A stretch of DNA of 64,000 nt from NCBI GenBank assembly GCA_934633695.1, contig CAKTYT010000002.1, forward strand, positions 124,001 through 188,000, in the 5' to 3' direction. The notes beneath the pieces were generated by a model. That model did not search any database and was not told where the DNA came from. It saw only the letters and a program-made list of their open reading frames with translations. Shown here in pieces: positions 7,667 through 15,995 of this stretch. The position numbers and the translations under genes were made by a program. Origin of the DNA: an uncultured Clostridia bacterium (GTDB taxonomy: Bacteria; Bacillota; Clostridia; Christensenellales; CAG-138). Position 1 is the stretch's first letter. Every line of letters begins with the position of its first letter.

Positions 7667-8560
7667 TTACTTTTTACCCTGCGGAAGCTGGGACATTGCC
7701 GAAGCAGCAAGCATGATTCCGCAGCCGACAAGTTCCGTTGCGGAAAGCTTCTGATTCAGTATAAAAAACCCCGCAATAACCGAAAAGACCGACTCGAGAC
7801 ACATGATAAGCGACGCAGCCGTCGGGTCAAGCTCCTTCTGTCCGATTATTTGAAGTGTGTATGCGATCCCGCACGAAAGCACACCGGCGTACAGAAGCGG
7901 AATGTATGCACGGAGTATAGCATCCATATCCGGCTTTTCAAAGATGAACATGCATACCGCACTTATCATTGAAGCGGTAAGGAACTGAATACAGCTCAGC
8001 TTTACGCAGTTGACATACGGCGAATAAACAGAAACGACAACTATATGCACTGCAAAAAACACTGCACACAGTAAATACAGTGAATCCGCACGTTCAATTC
8101 TGAAATTTTCGCCCACACAGAGGAAGTAAAGCCCGACAAGTGCAGCAGCGGCACTGATTACTACCAACAGGCTCGTTTTTCTCCCGAACAACAGCCCCAC
8201 GACCGGTACAAGCACGATATAGAAGGATGTCACAAATCCTGCCTTGCCCACAGAGCTGCCTGCCGCAATTCCAAACTGTTGAAAGGAAGATGCAATGCAG
8301 AGTAAAATTCCGAGAATGCATCCAAGCAGCAGTGTTCTCCGTCCTTCATTTCCGATTTTGAAATTAGAACCACCATCCTTTTTTTTCTCTCCGGAAAATA
8401 CTTTTATAAACGGCAAAAGAACAACGGCACCTATCATGAACCTGAACGCATTGAACGTGAATGGCTCAATATGCTCCATCGCATCGCTTTGGGCAACAAA
8501 TGTCACTCCCCATATTACCGCTGCAATAATCAGCAAGATGGTGCTTTTCAATTTTTTCAT
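7667..8560 (-). CDS. DMT superfamily transporter (EamA family)
   Basis: A 297-residue membrane protein with ten predicted helices in two EamA repeats. The first repeat starts TILLIIAAVIWGVTFVAQ and contains the typical FTFNAFRFMIGAVVLLP. The second repeat has PTAASLIMCLESVFSVIAGFFIL. Such proteins usually export amino acids or metabolites. The ATG at 8560 is chosen because GGAGGAAGG lies 6 bases before it; the longer GTG start has no such site. It looks monocistronic and no regulator is adjacent. Confidence 0.85.
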   Translation of the reverse strand: MKKLKSTILLIIAAVIWGVTFVAQSDAMEHIEPFTFNAFRFMIGAVVLLPFIKVFSGEKKKDGGSNFKIGNEGRRTLLLGCILGILLCIASSFQQFGIAAGSSVGKAGFVTSFYIVLVPVVGLLFGRKTSLLVVISAAAALVGLYFLCVGENFRIERADSLYLLCAVFFAVHIVVVSVYSPYVNCVKLSCIQFLTASMISAVCMFIFEKPDMDAILRAYIPLLYAGVLSCGIAYTLQIIGQKELDPTAASLIMCLESVFSVIAGFFILNQKLSATELVGCGIMLAASAMSQLPQGKK

Positions 8561-8681
8561 AAGTTTCCTTCCTCCATTCAATACCACTCGCTAATTATAT
8601 CCTCGAAACTCCCCAAAATCAAATACAAAGAGCAGTGGGACACTGCATCTGAGCACCCCGCCTGCTCTTCACAAACTTTTC

Positions 8682-10229
8682 TCAATCATCCATATTGATC
8701 AGCTTGACGCCTTCATCCGTCGGGTAAAACACAAAGCCGCACTCTTTTGTAATAAATTTCTTCGTATCTTTACCCCCGTCAGTCAGCTGCTTTTCAATTG
8801 CACTCATTGCCGGAAACTCAAGCAGACTCCTCTGGTGAGTATAGATTGCCCAACTGCTCGCAACGCAGTCGTCAATCAATTCTGCGACAGAGTATGCGAT
8901 ATATCCACGGCCGTTTTCAACGTTCCTCGGCAGGGAGAATGCGGCAAAAATGTCCGCCTCCACCCCCATACTGTCAATGAGTGCACCCTGAGCATACATC
9001 CCTTCTCCCAAAAAGCAGTACGGTGCCGCATAGACTTTTCCGTCCTTATCGTACAACACACGTCCCATCACTTCACCGTCCGAACTCCATCCCGATAAGG
9101 CATCTCCGTATGCAGTCCGAATCCTTATCGACTCAGTGCCGCAGAACTCAGTTTTCGATGTCCAGCTGAAATGATGGATAATTATCCACCTCTCGCGCTT
9201 TCCATCGATCTGCACCCCGATATTGGTGAACCTCAGTTTCCCGGCGGTATAAGCCGCCTTTTCCTCAACATGGTGTACTCCATCGACATCACTCTCCGTG
9301 ATTTTCTGCCCTCCCGTGTTCATGAATTCATCATTTACGCTGACAATGACCTGCAATGCACCGCTGCAAGCCATTATATCCTCATCAGTCAGATCCTTCA
9401 AAACATATTCCGGAAATCCAAGCTCAAGCAATATGTCTTCTGTACTCTCCGTTTCGGGCCGTCCCGACCGATCCTCTATGCTCCAATTCATCGGATATTT
9501 ACTGCCGAGAGTGTAACCCAAAACTCCGCCTATCAGCCATAATGAAACGATAATAAGCACAATACCTCCATTCGGCAGTTTAACAGGAGCGAGTTCGAGC
9601 AGGTAGCCTGCTTCGTCAAGCTCTTTTGAGAGCCTGAAAATATTGCGGATAATGAGGAAATAGGCAACGAGCATAGCCCCTGCGGCTGCCGGGGCATTGC
9701 ATCCGCTGAAAGCAAGGAGGCATACAAGCACATACCATATAATTAATGCGAATACCTCATCCGCACGCTCGGGAACACCTGCTTTTCTTTGTACGGCTCT
9801 GATTCCTGCACGAAAATAAAGCAGCTCAACTATCAGAAGCAATGAGTTTACTGCAGCCAAAACCATAGTGACAGAAGGAGTGAGAATCAAGCTGCGATAA
9901 ACAGTCGTGCTGAAAACCAATACTGGAAAAAATAACGCTCCTTTCACCACGGTGAATGCAAAACAAGCTCTAAACCACCTATTTTCACTTCGTATTGAAC
10001 GAAAACCCAACAGTGATATAACAAATCCGATTATAGGAAGAATGTAATCAAGGTATGCAAACTGCAATGTTATGGTGCATAACGCAATGCCTATCAAGAT
10101 TTGATTCATGGCTCTTCGCCACGGCGTCACCATTTTTACAACATCGTCCGGCGGATAATCCCTGCCGATATCGTCTAGCATGATCTCAAGCTCTTCTTCA
10201 GTAAAGGTTTCTCGTTTATCGCTGTTCAT
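8682..10229 (-). CDS. Multi-helix membrane protein, probable partner (anti-sigma) of the ECF sigma factor
   Basis: A 515-residue protein I do not recognise by family. The first ~45 residues are acidic and probably cytoplasmic (FTEEELEIMLDDIGRDYPPDDVVKMVTPW). Seven or so hydrophobic helices follow to about residue 240, then a ~270-residue soluble C-terminal part. Its ATG overlaps the end of the ECF sigma gene and has a GGGAGGTGA site, so the two are translationally coupled. By position and layout it is likely the membrane sensor/anti-sigma factor, but no zinc-binding anti-sigma motif (HxxxCxxC) was seen. The soluble domain could be the sensor. Confidence 0.6.
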   Translation of the reverse strand: MNSDKRETFTEEELEIMLDDIGRDYPPDDVVKMVTPWRRAMNQILIGIALCTITLQFAYLDYILPIIGFVISLLGFRSIRSENRWFRACFAFTVVKGALFFPVLVFSTTVYRSLILTPSVTMVLAAVNSLLLIVELLYFRAGIRAVQRKAGVPERADEVFALIIWYVLVCLLAFSGCNAPAAAGAMLVAYFLIIRNIFRLSKELDEAGYLLELAPVKLPNGGIVLIIVSLWLIGGVLGYTLGSKYPMNWSIEDRSGRPETESTEDILLELGFPEYVLKDLTDEDIMACSGALQVIVSVNDEFMNTGGQKITESDVDGVHHVEEKAAYTAGKLRFTNIGVQIDGKRERWIIIHHFSWTSKTEFCGTESIRIRTAYGDALSGWSSDGEVMGRVLYDKDGKVYAAPYCFLGEGMYAQGALIDSMGVEADIFAAFSLPRNVENGRGYIAYSVAELIDDCVASSWAIYTHQRSLLEFPAMSAIEKQLTDGGKDTKKFITKECGFVFYPTDEGVKLINMDD

Positions 10230-10764
10230 CAATTTCACCTCCCAACATCTTACGGAGCCGCTTTTTCAAGCGATACAGCCTTCCCTCAACAGCCCTCTCA
10301 CTTATACACAGCTCGGAAGCAATTTGTGCGGTAGACTGCAAATAGTAATACTTTCTATAAAACAACGTCCTGTCTTTTTGCGGTAAACGCTGCAAAGCAG
10401 CATTGACTGCTGTCTGCCGTTCTTTTTTTATGACAACATCTTCCGGCAATGGTTCGCTTGACGGCATACTCTCGGAGATCTCATCCAGACTGTCATGATT
10501 CTGAATTTTTCTGACATGATTCAAAGCCGTATTTCGAACAATTGCAGTCAACCATGCATTGAAACTGCCTTTTTGCGAATCAAACTGTCCGATTCTTTCC
10601 CAAACACGCATCAATACCTCTGAAACACAGTCCTCTCTGTCATGCTGACTTTGAAGAATTGGAGCAATGATGTATTTTATCAACGGTCCGTAATGCTGCA
10701 TCAAGTCCGTTATGCCATGCTCGTCTCTTTGGAGCAGCATTTCAACGATCTCGTGATTTCGCAC
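10216..10764 (-). CDS. ECF-type RNA polymerase sigma factor
   Basis: A 182-residue sigma-70 family extracytoplasmic-function factor. Region 2 runs from LMQHYGPLIKYIIAPIL through DCVSEVLMRVWERIGQFD to FNAWLTAIVRNTALNHVRK. Region 4 has the helix-turn-helix STAQIASELCISERAVEGRLYRLKKRL. The GTG at 10764 is chosen because a GAGGGAGGTGGGAG site lies just upstream; longer in-frame starts read through that site. It is co-translated with the membrane protein that follows, the standard pairing for stress-responsive sigma factors. The target genes are unknown. Confidence 0.88.
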   Translation of the reverse strand: MRNHEIVEMLLQRDEHGITDLMQHYGPLIKYIIAPILQSQHDREDCVSEVLMRVWERIGQFDSQKGSFNAWLTAIVRNTALNHVRKIQNHDSLDEISESMPSSEPLPEDVVIKKERQTAVNAALQRLPQKDRTLFYRKYYYLQSTAQIASELCISERAVEGRLYRLKKRLRKMLGGEIDEQR

Positions 10765-10871
10765 TCTCCCACCTCCCTCTTTTTCGCTCTCTGTCTGATT
10801 ATACACGAATTTACGAAAAAACCCACGGGAATTTTAAAAGCTTTCCTGCATTGCCTAAAAAGGCGTACAAT

Positions 10872-10916
10872 AGAGAAGAGGCTGCTGCAAAACCTGTCCG
10901 CTGCAACAGCCTCTTA
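10872..10916 (-). terminator. Hairpin after the L,D-transpeptidase gene
   Basis: On the minus strand AAGAGGCTG and CAGCCTCTT pair around an internal TTGCAG/TGCAGC stem. It starts ~10 bases after the stop codon. The T tail is weak, so termination may be partial. Confidence 0.5.
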
Positions 10917-10925
10917 AATTATGTT

Positions 10926-12167
10926 TTATTTTTTCACGATACTGCGTTGGCACAAACTGCCGTGCCTTCCGGTCGGTCCCGGTTCACCGCTCTCCGGCGG
11001 GTCAGTCGGAGCAGGCGTTTGCGTTTCCGCAGGTGTTGGCTCGGGAGTGTCTTCCGGTGTCTGTCCCGGTGTGGGATCGGGAGTCTCAGTGACACACGGC
11101 GTTTCAGTAACTTCAGGTGTATCCGTAAGCTCAGGCGTCGGAGTAACATTGGGAGTCGGTGTCGGACGTTCCGGCGGGTTAATGGAACTTTCCCAAAGCC
11201 TGTGCTTAACTGCATAATCATAATCCGCCTGCGCAAGCTCCGACCTGTTCGTAGTTCCTGCTATGTACCTGTCACCCCAGGGATTTGCCTTATCCGGATC
11301 AGTCGGATCCCAACCACGCAGGAAGATATTTCCCGTATCGATCTTTATACCTTTGGGTCTTCTGAGGGGACCATCGGAGCTAGAATCGTTGTAAATAACG
11401 ACCGTTGTTCCAATGGGACAATTGTCGTAAATCCACTTTGAATCGTTGACTGCAAGCCTTACACAACCGTGGGAAACCAACAATCCGAGACGGTTGAAAG
11501 ATTTGTATTGCAAATCGTATTTGTGCGGAGTATAGTACGGCACGGAATGGAACAGTACGCCTGCAATGATACGTGTACAATATTGCCCATAGCTCGGGCC
11601 CATGAGAGTGTGCCAGCTGTACCTTGCCGGAGTTTTATAAATTCCAAGCGGCGTTGCCTCGCCTCCTGTGCAAATCATTGAAGAATACGGCCTTGTGTAT
11701 TCGCCGTTTTCGTCAACGCAGAAGACGGTAACACAATTCTTCTCCTTATTTATGCAGATAAGATAAGGAAAACCGTACTTTGCACGAAGGTCAAGGTTTT
11801 CATAGCCCGGAGTCTGCTTGAGCTTCTTCATGAAACGCTTGCCCGACTCAACCAATTCGAGTTCGGATTCACTCGTTGGAAGAGGATTGCAATATGGCGT
11901 GGGCTTTGGCGTCGGCTTCGGTGTAGGCGTAGGCTCTTCCGTAGGTTCCGGAGTCGGCGTTACCGGTTCATCGGTCGGAACTTCTGTCAGAAAAGGACTG
12001 TTTGAGGGAGTTTCATTTGGTTTTGACGAAACCGTGACGGCGGCCGTTGCCGTCGGAACAGCATCCGGCGACGGTGCAGGTGTCGTGTCAATTGGGTTGA
12101 GCAAGAAACATGCACTCAGGCTCATAATGATAATTACGCAAAAAAATAAACATAGGATTCTTCGCAT
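10926..12167 (-). CDS. L,D-transpeptidase (YkuD domain) lipoprotein
   Basis: A 413-residue exported cell-wall enzyme that forms 3-3 peptidoglycan cross-links or attaches proteins. The N-terminus is a lipoprotein signal with lipobox LSAC (Cys20). Residues ~30-95 are a Pro/Thr/Glu-rich linker. The YkuD domain covers about 130-270 with the catalytic SHGCVRLA (Cys ~235) and an upstream HS at ~207. The C-terminal ~70 residues are a second Thr/Pro/Glu-rich tail ending in a short basic segment. The ATG at 12167 follows AAAGGTGA; the upstream ATGs lie before that site. A perfect sigma-A promoter lies upstream. Tails on both sides of the catalytic domain are unusual. Confidence 0.88.
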   Translation of the reverse strand: MRRILCLFFCVIIIMSLSACFLLNPIDTTPAPSPDAVPTATAAVTVSSKPNETPSNSPFLTEVPTDEPVTPTPEPTEEPTPTPKPTPKPTPYCNPLPTSESELELVESGKRFMKKLKQTPGYENLDLRAKYGFPYLICINKEKNCVTVFCVDENGEYTRPYSSMICTGGEATPLGIYKTPARYSWHTLMGPSYGQYCTRIIAGVLFHSVPYYTPHKYDLQYKSFNRLGLLVSHGCVRLAVNDSKWIYDNCPIGTTVVIYNDSSSDGPLRRPKGIKIDTGNIFLRGWDPTDPDKANPWGDRYIAGTTNRSELAQADYDYAVKHRLWESSINPPERPTPTPNVTPTPELTDTPEVTETPCVTETPDPTPGQTPEDTPEPTPAETQTPAPTDPPESGEPGPTGRHGSLCQRSIVKK

Positions 12168-12251
12168 TCTGATGTCACCTTTCATCATAAAACATTTTAA
12201 CTCAATCTGCCTTCAAATCACACACTGATCTCTCAGCAGGACTGCGTGTCT

Positions 12252-12280
12252 ATTATAAACAGGAAAAACCATTTTTTCAA
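12252..12280 (-). promoter_or_regulatory. Sigma-A promoter of the L,D-transpeptidase gene
   Basis: Minus-strand TTGAAA (12280-12275) and TATAAT (12257-12252) with a 17-base spacer, ~85 bases before the ATG. The rest of the 12168-12474 gap holds only the tRNA promoter on the other strand. Confidence 0.75.
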
Positions 12281-12423
12281 GTGCTTAACGCCCCGAAATT
12301 GAAATTTTCATAATAATGTCACAATCTATTATCGTTTCATCGATGTTTCATGTGTGTTTCAGAGGTGTTCACCCCGATTTGCCCGTTCGGAATAATATAA
12401 ATTCTTTTCCTCCCAAAAAGGTA

Positions 12424-12452
12424 TTGACAAACGTTTTCCGTTGATGTACAAT
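12424..12452 (+). promoter_or_regulatory. Promoter of tRNA-Arg
   Basis: TTGACA at 12424-12429 and TACAAT at 12447-12452, spacer 17 bases, 22 bases before the mature tRNA 5' end. Confidence 0.8.
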
Positions 12453-12474
12453 AGCCTTCGCATTGAAGAGGTGT

Positions 12475-12550
12475 GCGCCCATAGCTCAGCGGATAGAGTG
12501 CCCGGCTACGAACCGGTAGGTCGCAGGTTCAAATCCTGCTGGGCGCGCCA
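12475..12550 (+). tRNA. tRNA-Arg (anticodon ACG), CCA encoded
   Basis: A full cloverleaf can be drawn. The acceptor GCGCCCA pairs with TGGGCGC (12540-12546), then G and encoded CCA. The D stem is GCTC/GAGT. The anticodon stem is CCCGG/CCGGT with loop CTACGAA, giving anticodon ACG at 12508-12510. The T arm is GCAGG-TTCAAAT-CCTGC. The first pair of the anticodon stem is a C-T mismatch and the D stem closes with G-T. The adenine at position 34 would be edited to inosine by TadA to read CGU, CGC and CGA. Confidence 0.95.
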
Positions 12551-12553
12551 AGA

Positions 12554-12583
12554 AGGGTCGGTTTCGCAAGGAACCGACCTTTT
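12554..12583 (+). terminator. Terminator of the tRNA-Arg gene
   Basis: GGTCGGTT (12556-12563) pairs with AACCGACC (12572-12579), followed by TTTT, four bases after the tRNA CCA end. The monooxygenase gene beyond it has its own ribosome site and may be reached by read-through. Confidence 0.85.
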
Positions 12584-12612
12584 GTTGATATTTTTCTTTT
12601 GGAGGCAATACT

Positions 12613-12906
12613 ATGGGACAATCCCTTCACCTTATTGTTCAATACACACTGTTTCCCGGCAAACGCCGTGCTTTCCTCGATACCGTAGAATCTATGGACC
12701 TTCTTAAAACTGTACGTGCTGAGCCGGGCTGCGTTCGTTATGAGTATTATCTAAGTTCTGATGATGAAACGCATATCGTACTTCTTGAAGAATGGACTGA
12801 CCGTGATCACCAACAGCTTCATCTTAAACAGCCTCATATGACAGAGTTTGCAAAGTTAAAGAGTCTTTTTATTGAAAAAACAGTATTGGGTGAATTCACC
12901 GAATAG
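12613..12906 (+). CDS. Antibiotic biosynthesis monooxygenase (ABM) family protein, YgiN-like
   Basis: A 97-residue single ferredoxin-fold domain. The pattern is typical of the ABM/quinol monooxygenase family: beta1 HLIVQYTLFPGKRRAFLDTVESM, then EPGCVRYEYYLSSDDETHIVLLEEWTDRDHQQLHLKQPHM, with the conserved W and H. The proteins are dimeric and cofactor-free; some oxidise quinols or degrade haem, but many have unknown substrates. A GGAGG ribosome site sits 8 bases before the ATG. The RluA gene starts 3 bases after its stop, so the two form an operon. Confidence 0.85.
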   Translation: MGQSLHLIVQYTLFPGKRRAFLDTVESMDLLKTVRAEPGCVRYEYYLSSDDETHIVLLEEWTDRDHQQLHLKQPHMTEFAKLKSLFIEKTVLGEFTE

Positions 12907-12909
12907 GTC

Positions 12910-13818
12910 ATGCGTGTTCTTGAACTTAAAATCACCGATACACTTGCCGAACGGAAGGTTCTCAGTTTACTCCGCAGCGAGCTGTGTCTTTCGTCGAGCC
13001 TTGTTGCAAGAATAAAGCTGATTGAAAACGGGATCACCCTTAATGGTTTGCCAGTTCACACAAATGAAAGAGTCCATTCAGGGGACTTGCTTTGTGTTGT
13101 AATCGGTCACTCAAGCGAATATTGCGGTGAAGGTTTCACGATGGGTCTGCCATTTGGTGTATTGTACGAGGATGAAGACATTCTTATCATTGACAAGCCG
13201 GCAGGAGCCGCTGTTCACGGTTCAAGGTATGACGATGAAGTGCAGTCGATTGAAGCTTGCGTAAACGCATATTATGGCAATCAATACATGTTTCACCCCG
13301 TCAGCAGGCTTGACAGGGGAACTAGCGGAGTTATGGCAATTGCAAAAAACGGCTACATGCACGAAAGGCTTGCCGCACTTCTGCACAGCAGCGGGTATGA
13401 AAGAACATACCTTGGTATTGCCGAAGGGAAATTCACAGAGCAGAGCGGAACGATCAGTCTTCCGATCGGCAGGGCTGAGGGCTCTGCAATAAAACGCTGT
13501 ATAAAGGCTGACGGAGCCGCCGCAGTTACACACTACCGCGTGCTCTCATATTCATCGGGGTATTCACTGCTTGAATTCCGCCTTGAAACGGGCAGAACGC
13601 ATCAGATACGCCTGCACATGTCCGCAATCGGACATCCTCTTGCCGGTGATTGGCTGTACGGAACAGAAAACAGAGACTTAATTGGAAGACCCGCCCTCCA
13701 CTCATCCAGGCTCGTCTTCCTCCACCCTTTACTGGACAAAAAAATTGCCATATCCTGCGGTTTACCGCAGGATATGGCAAAGCTTGCTTCGGATTTTTCA
13801 TTTTTCACGAGAGCATGA
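12910..13818 (+). CDS. RluA family pseudouridine synthase
   Basis: A 302-residue RNA-modifying enzyme. Residues ~5-60 resemble an S4 RNA-binding domain (LVARIKLIENGITLNGLPV), and the catalytic domain carries the HPVSRLDRGTSGVM motif, whose Asp is the catalytic residue. Further family motifs are the EKTYL-like YERTYLGIAEG, GRTHQIRLHMSAIGHPLAGDWLYG and the C-terminal LPQDM. Which uridine in rRNA or tRNA is the target cannot be told. It overlaps the convergent ThrE-like gene by 21 bases at the 3' end, and a perfect 16-bp hairpin lies in its last coding part. Confidence 0.92.
   Translation: MRVLELKITDTLAERKVLSLLRSELCLSSSLVARIKLIENGITLNGLPVHTNERVHSGDLLCVVIGHSSEYCGEGFTMGLPFGVLYEDEDILIIDKPAGAAVHGSRYDDEVQSIEACVNAYYGNQYMFHPVSRLDRGTSGVMAIAKNGYMHERLAALLHSSGYERTYLGIAEGKFTEQSGTISLPIGRAEGSAIKRCIKADGAAAVTHYRVLSYSSGYSLLEFRLETGRTHQIRLHMSAIGHPLAGDWLYGTENRDLIGRPALHSSRLVFLHPLLDKKIAISCGLPQDMAKLASDFSFFTRA
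13737..13780 (-). terminator. Terminator of the thrE-like gene, located inside the rluA-like coding sequence
   Basis: A perfect 16-base stem (13745-13760 with 13765-13780) with a four-base loop. On the minus strand it is followed directly by a run of seven T. It lies 17 bases past the stop of the minus-strand exporter gene and is fully within the plus-strand RluA reading frame, where it encodes the region around SCGLPQDMAK. Confidence 0.85.
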
Positions 13819-15060
13819 AGCTTTTCTGCTCTCCATTTTTTTCTTTTTATAAACGCCCCACATGCGAAATGCCGTGGAAATGAGCAGCACACCAACTGCC
13901 ATTGACCCTGCCGCTGCCGCGGTTTCCATTCCCTTCGACCAGAAAGCAGCAACCTCATTGCTTGTAAGATACGATACAGCATAGTATATTCCTGCTCCGG
14001 GTATGAGCGGCACCAGGGAAGCGTACAAATAGCTGATCGCAGGGTATTTTCTGACTCTTGCAAGCACCTCTGCATACAATGAACAGGCTGCGGAAGCAAA
14101 TAAAAATGCAGCAGCTCCGGTTGCTCCGAGGAATACTGCACCGCAGTAAACGAGCCACGACATTGCAGCACCGAGCAGACACAAAAGCATGCCGTTTCCG
14201 TGAATATCAAAGAGCATTCCGAAACCGAGTGTACCGAGCATCGCCGCCATGCACTGAACGGCAAGACTGTGCTCAACGAGGCCTGCACTGCCGGGAATTA
14301 CTCCCCAAATATGCGAAGTAAAATTGACTGCCGCACCAACACCGACGACCAATGCAACGGCGATTATCAAAACCTGCACAAGTCGATTCACTCCTGACAT
14401 CGTGTCGCCATAGATAATGTCACGCAAAGCATTTGTAAACAGGAAGCCAGGAACTAACAACATTATTGCACCGATACTGCTTGCATCGGGATTATTGCAC
14501 AGTCCGATATGGGCAAATGCATGAGATACAAAGCCGATAACAAAACCGCCGATCACTGTTTTAAAGAACTGGTTTGCATGAAAATTACTCATAAATTTCA
14601 TGCAGAAAGCTGTTGCAAGACCGCAAACAGCCGAGCAGAAGGCATCAAGCAATGTCCCCTTAAAAAAAATTGCAAAAGCAGCACTGACAATTACACATGC
14701 AGCATAGAACATCGCAGTACCGTACCTTCTGATGCTCTTCGTCGTCTCCTCGAGCAGCTGCCACGCACGATCCATATTCGGCTTTTCACTGCACAGTCTT
14801 CTGCAAAGTGAACTGTACTTTTCAACGCCGTCCAGCACATTTTCACAGTCCTTTACGCGGCGTATTTTATTGTGATTCACACCGTCAGGGCCTCTGAAGC
14901 CGGCAGTTATGCTGTTCGGAATAACAGAGGCATCTGCCTCAATACCATAGGCCTCCAGCAGTCTCGTTATCGTCTCTTCAACTCTGTAGGTTTCCGCTCC
15001 GCACTTTTGAAGGCGAACGGCAAGCTCAACGACAAATTCCATCAATTCTTCGTAATCCAT
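13798..15060 (-). CDS. ThrE-like threonine/serine exporter (fused DUF1212 + DUF3815)
   Basis: A 420-residue membrane protein. The N-terminal ~110 residues form the soluble DUF1212 domain (LQKCGAETYRVEETITRLLEAYG, a typical start of this family). Ten or so hydrophobic helices follow, covering the DUF1212 membrane half and the DUF3815 (ThrE_2) half. In many Firmicutes the two parts are separate genes (YjjP/YjjB); here they are joined as in Corynebacterium ThrE. The likely role is export of threonine, serine or succinate. Its end overlaps the convergent RluA gene. Confidence 0.85.
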   Translation of the reverse strand: MDYEELMEFVVELAVRLQKCGAETYRVEETITRLLEAYGIEADASVIPNSITAGFRGPDGVNHNKIRRVKDCENVLDGVEKYSSLCRRLCSEKPNMDRAWQLLEETTKSIRRYGTAMFYAACVIVSAAFAIFFKGTLLDAFCSAVCGLATAFCMKFMSNFHANQFFKTVIGGFVIGFVSHAFAHIGLCNNPDASSIGAIMLLVPGFLFTNALRDIIYGDTMSGVNRLVQVLIIAVALVVGVGAAVNFTSHIWGVIPGSAGLVEHSLAVQCMAAMLGTLGFGMLFDIHGNGMLLCLLGAAMSWLVYCGAVFLGATGAAAFLFASAACSLYAEVLARVRKYPAISYLYASLVPLIPGAGIYYAVSYLTSNEVAAFWSKGMETAAAAGSMAVGVLLISTAFRMWGVYKKKKMESRKASCSREK

Positions 15061-15190
15061 TTCGCCGAACTCTCCTTTTACATCGACTAAGCTTAAATTC
15101 AGTGAATGAGTATAGCAGTATTTTGCTGATTATGCAAGACTTTTTTGATGTGCGGCGACTATATTTTCTCCTGATATTCACGGTCCGGTT

Positions 15191-15995
15191 TCAGGACTGA
15201 TTGGCATTCAGCCATCTGCTTTGAGTTTTCTTCCAGCGATAATACACTGCTCCCGCCACCCATGTTTTCGGAATCAGTCTGCCTGCAAACAGCAGTATAC
15301 GGTTCACCGTTCCGGGTACATATATCGCTCTGCCTGCCAAAGCCTTGTCTATTGTCTTTGAAGCAACAGTTTCAAGTGGATTCGTAGTAATATCTCCCCA
15401 AAAGCCCTGTGCACGAATTGCTTCAATCGTATCATCCTTAGTCTCCATTCCTGCCGGACAGAGAACCATTACATTTACATTTTTCCCTCTTAGTTCTTGG
15501 CGGAGGGATATGGCAAAGTCGAGCAGGAATCTTTTGGAGGCTGCATACGTTGCTTTGAGCGGCATTGGGAACATTGATGCAAGACTTGAAACAAAGACAA
15601 TGGTAAAATTCTTTTCTTTTCTTCGGCATTGCAATGCCGCATGGGTTATTCTCAACGTACCAACGTTGTTCAAGCTGACAATTTTGGTAATGCTTTCCCT
15701 CGGACGCGAAAGAAAACCGCCTTCAAAATCAACCCCCTGCAATATTGAGCAGCATATCAAATTTAATTCCGCATTTGTCAATAAAATCAATCAAGTCATC
15801 CACGCTGTCCGGGTTCGTTAAATCGCAGGTCCGCATTGCAGCATTGATTCCGAATTGACGTGCAAGCCCCGTGCAGACACTGTTCAGCCCCTCCGAGTTG
15901 ACGTCCGTCAGAAATACATTATAGCCTCTCTTCCCGCATTCGACCGCCATGGCTCTGCCGAGTCCGCCCTCTGCACCCGTAATCAGAACATTCAT
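15191..15995 (-). pseudogene. Short-chain dehydrogenase/reductase, frameshifted
   Basis: Two minus-strand frames together make one complete SDR of about 265 residues. The first (15995-15729) has the Rossmann start (MNVLITGAEGGLGRAMAVEC) and ends right at the NIAG motif. The second, entered around 15735, continues GVDFEGGF and carries the catalytic YAASK and the PAGMETK region. The break is at a GGGGG run at 15734-15738; one G fewer restores NIAGVDFEGG. Either this is a real one-base insertion or a sequencing error. Its ATG overlaps the stop of the upstream SDR (ATGA), with a GGGGAGG ribosome site, so it is the last gene of the PadR operon. Confidence 0.8.

Noticed and set aside
10934..11236. 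Arg/Leu-rich minus-strand frame in the Thr/Pro tail region
   Set aside because: Shifted frame of the low-complexity Thr/Pro-coding DNA of the L,D-transpeptidase gene.
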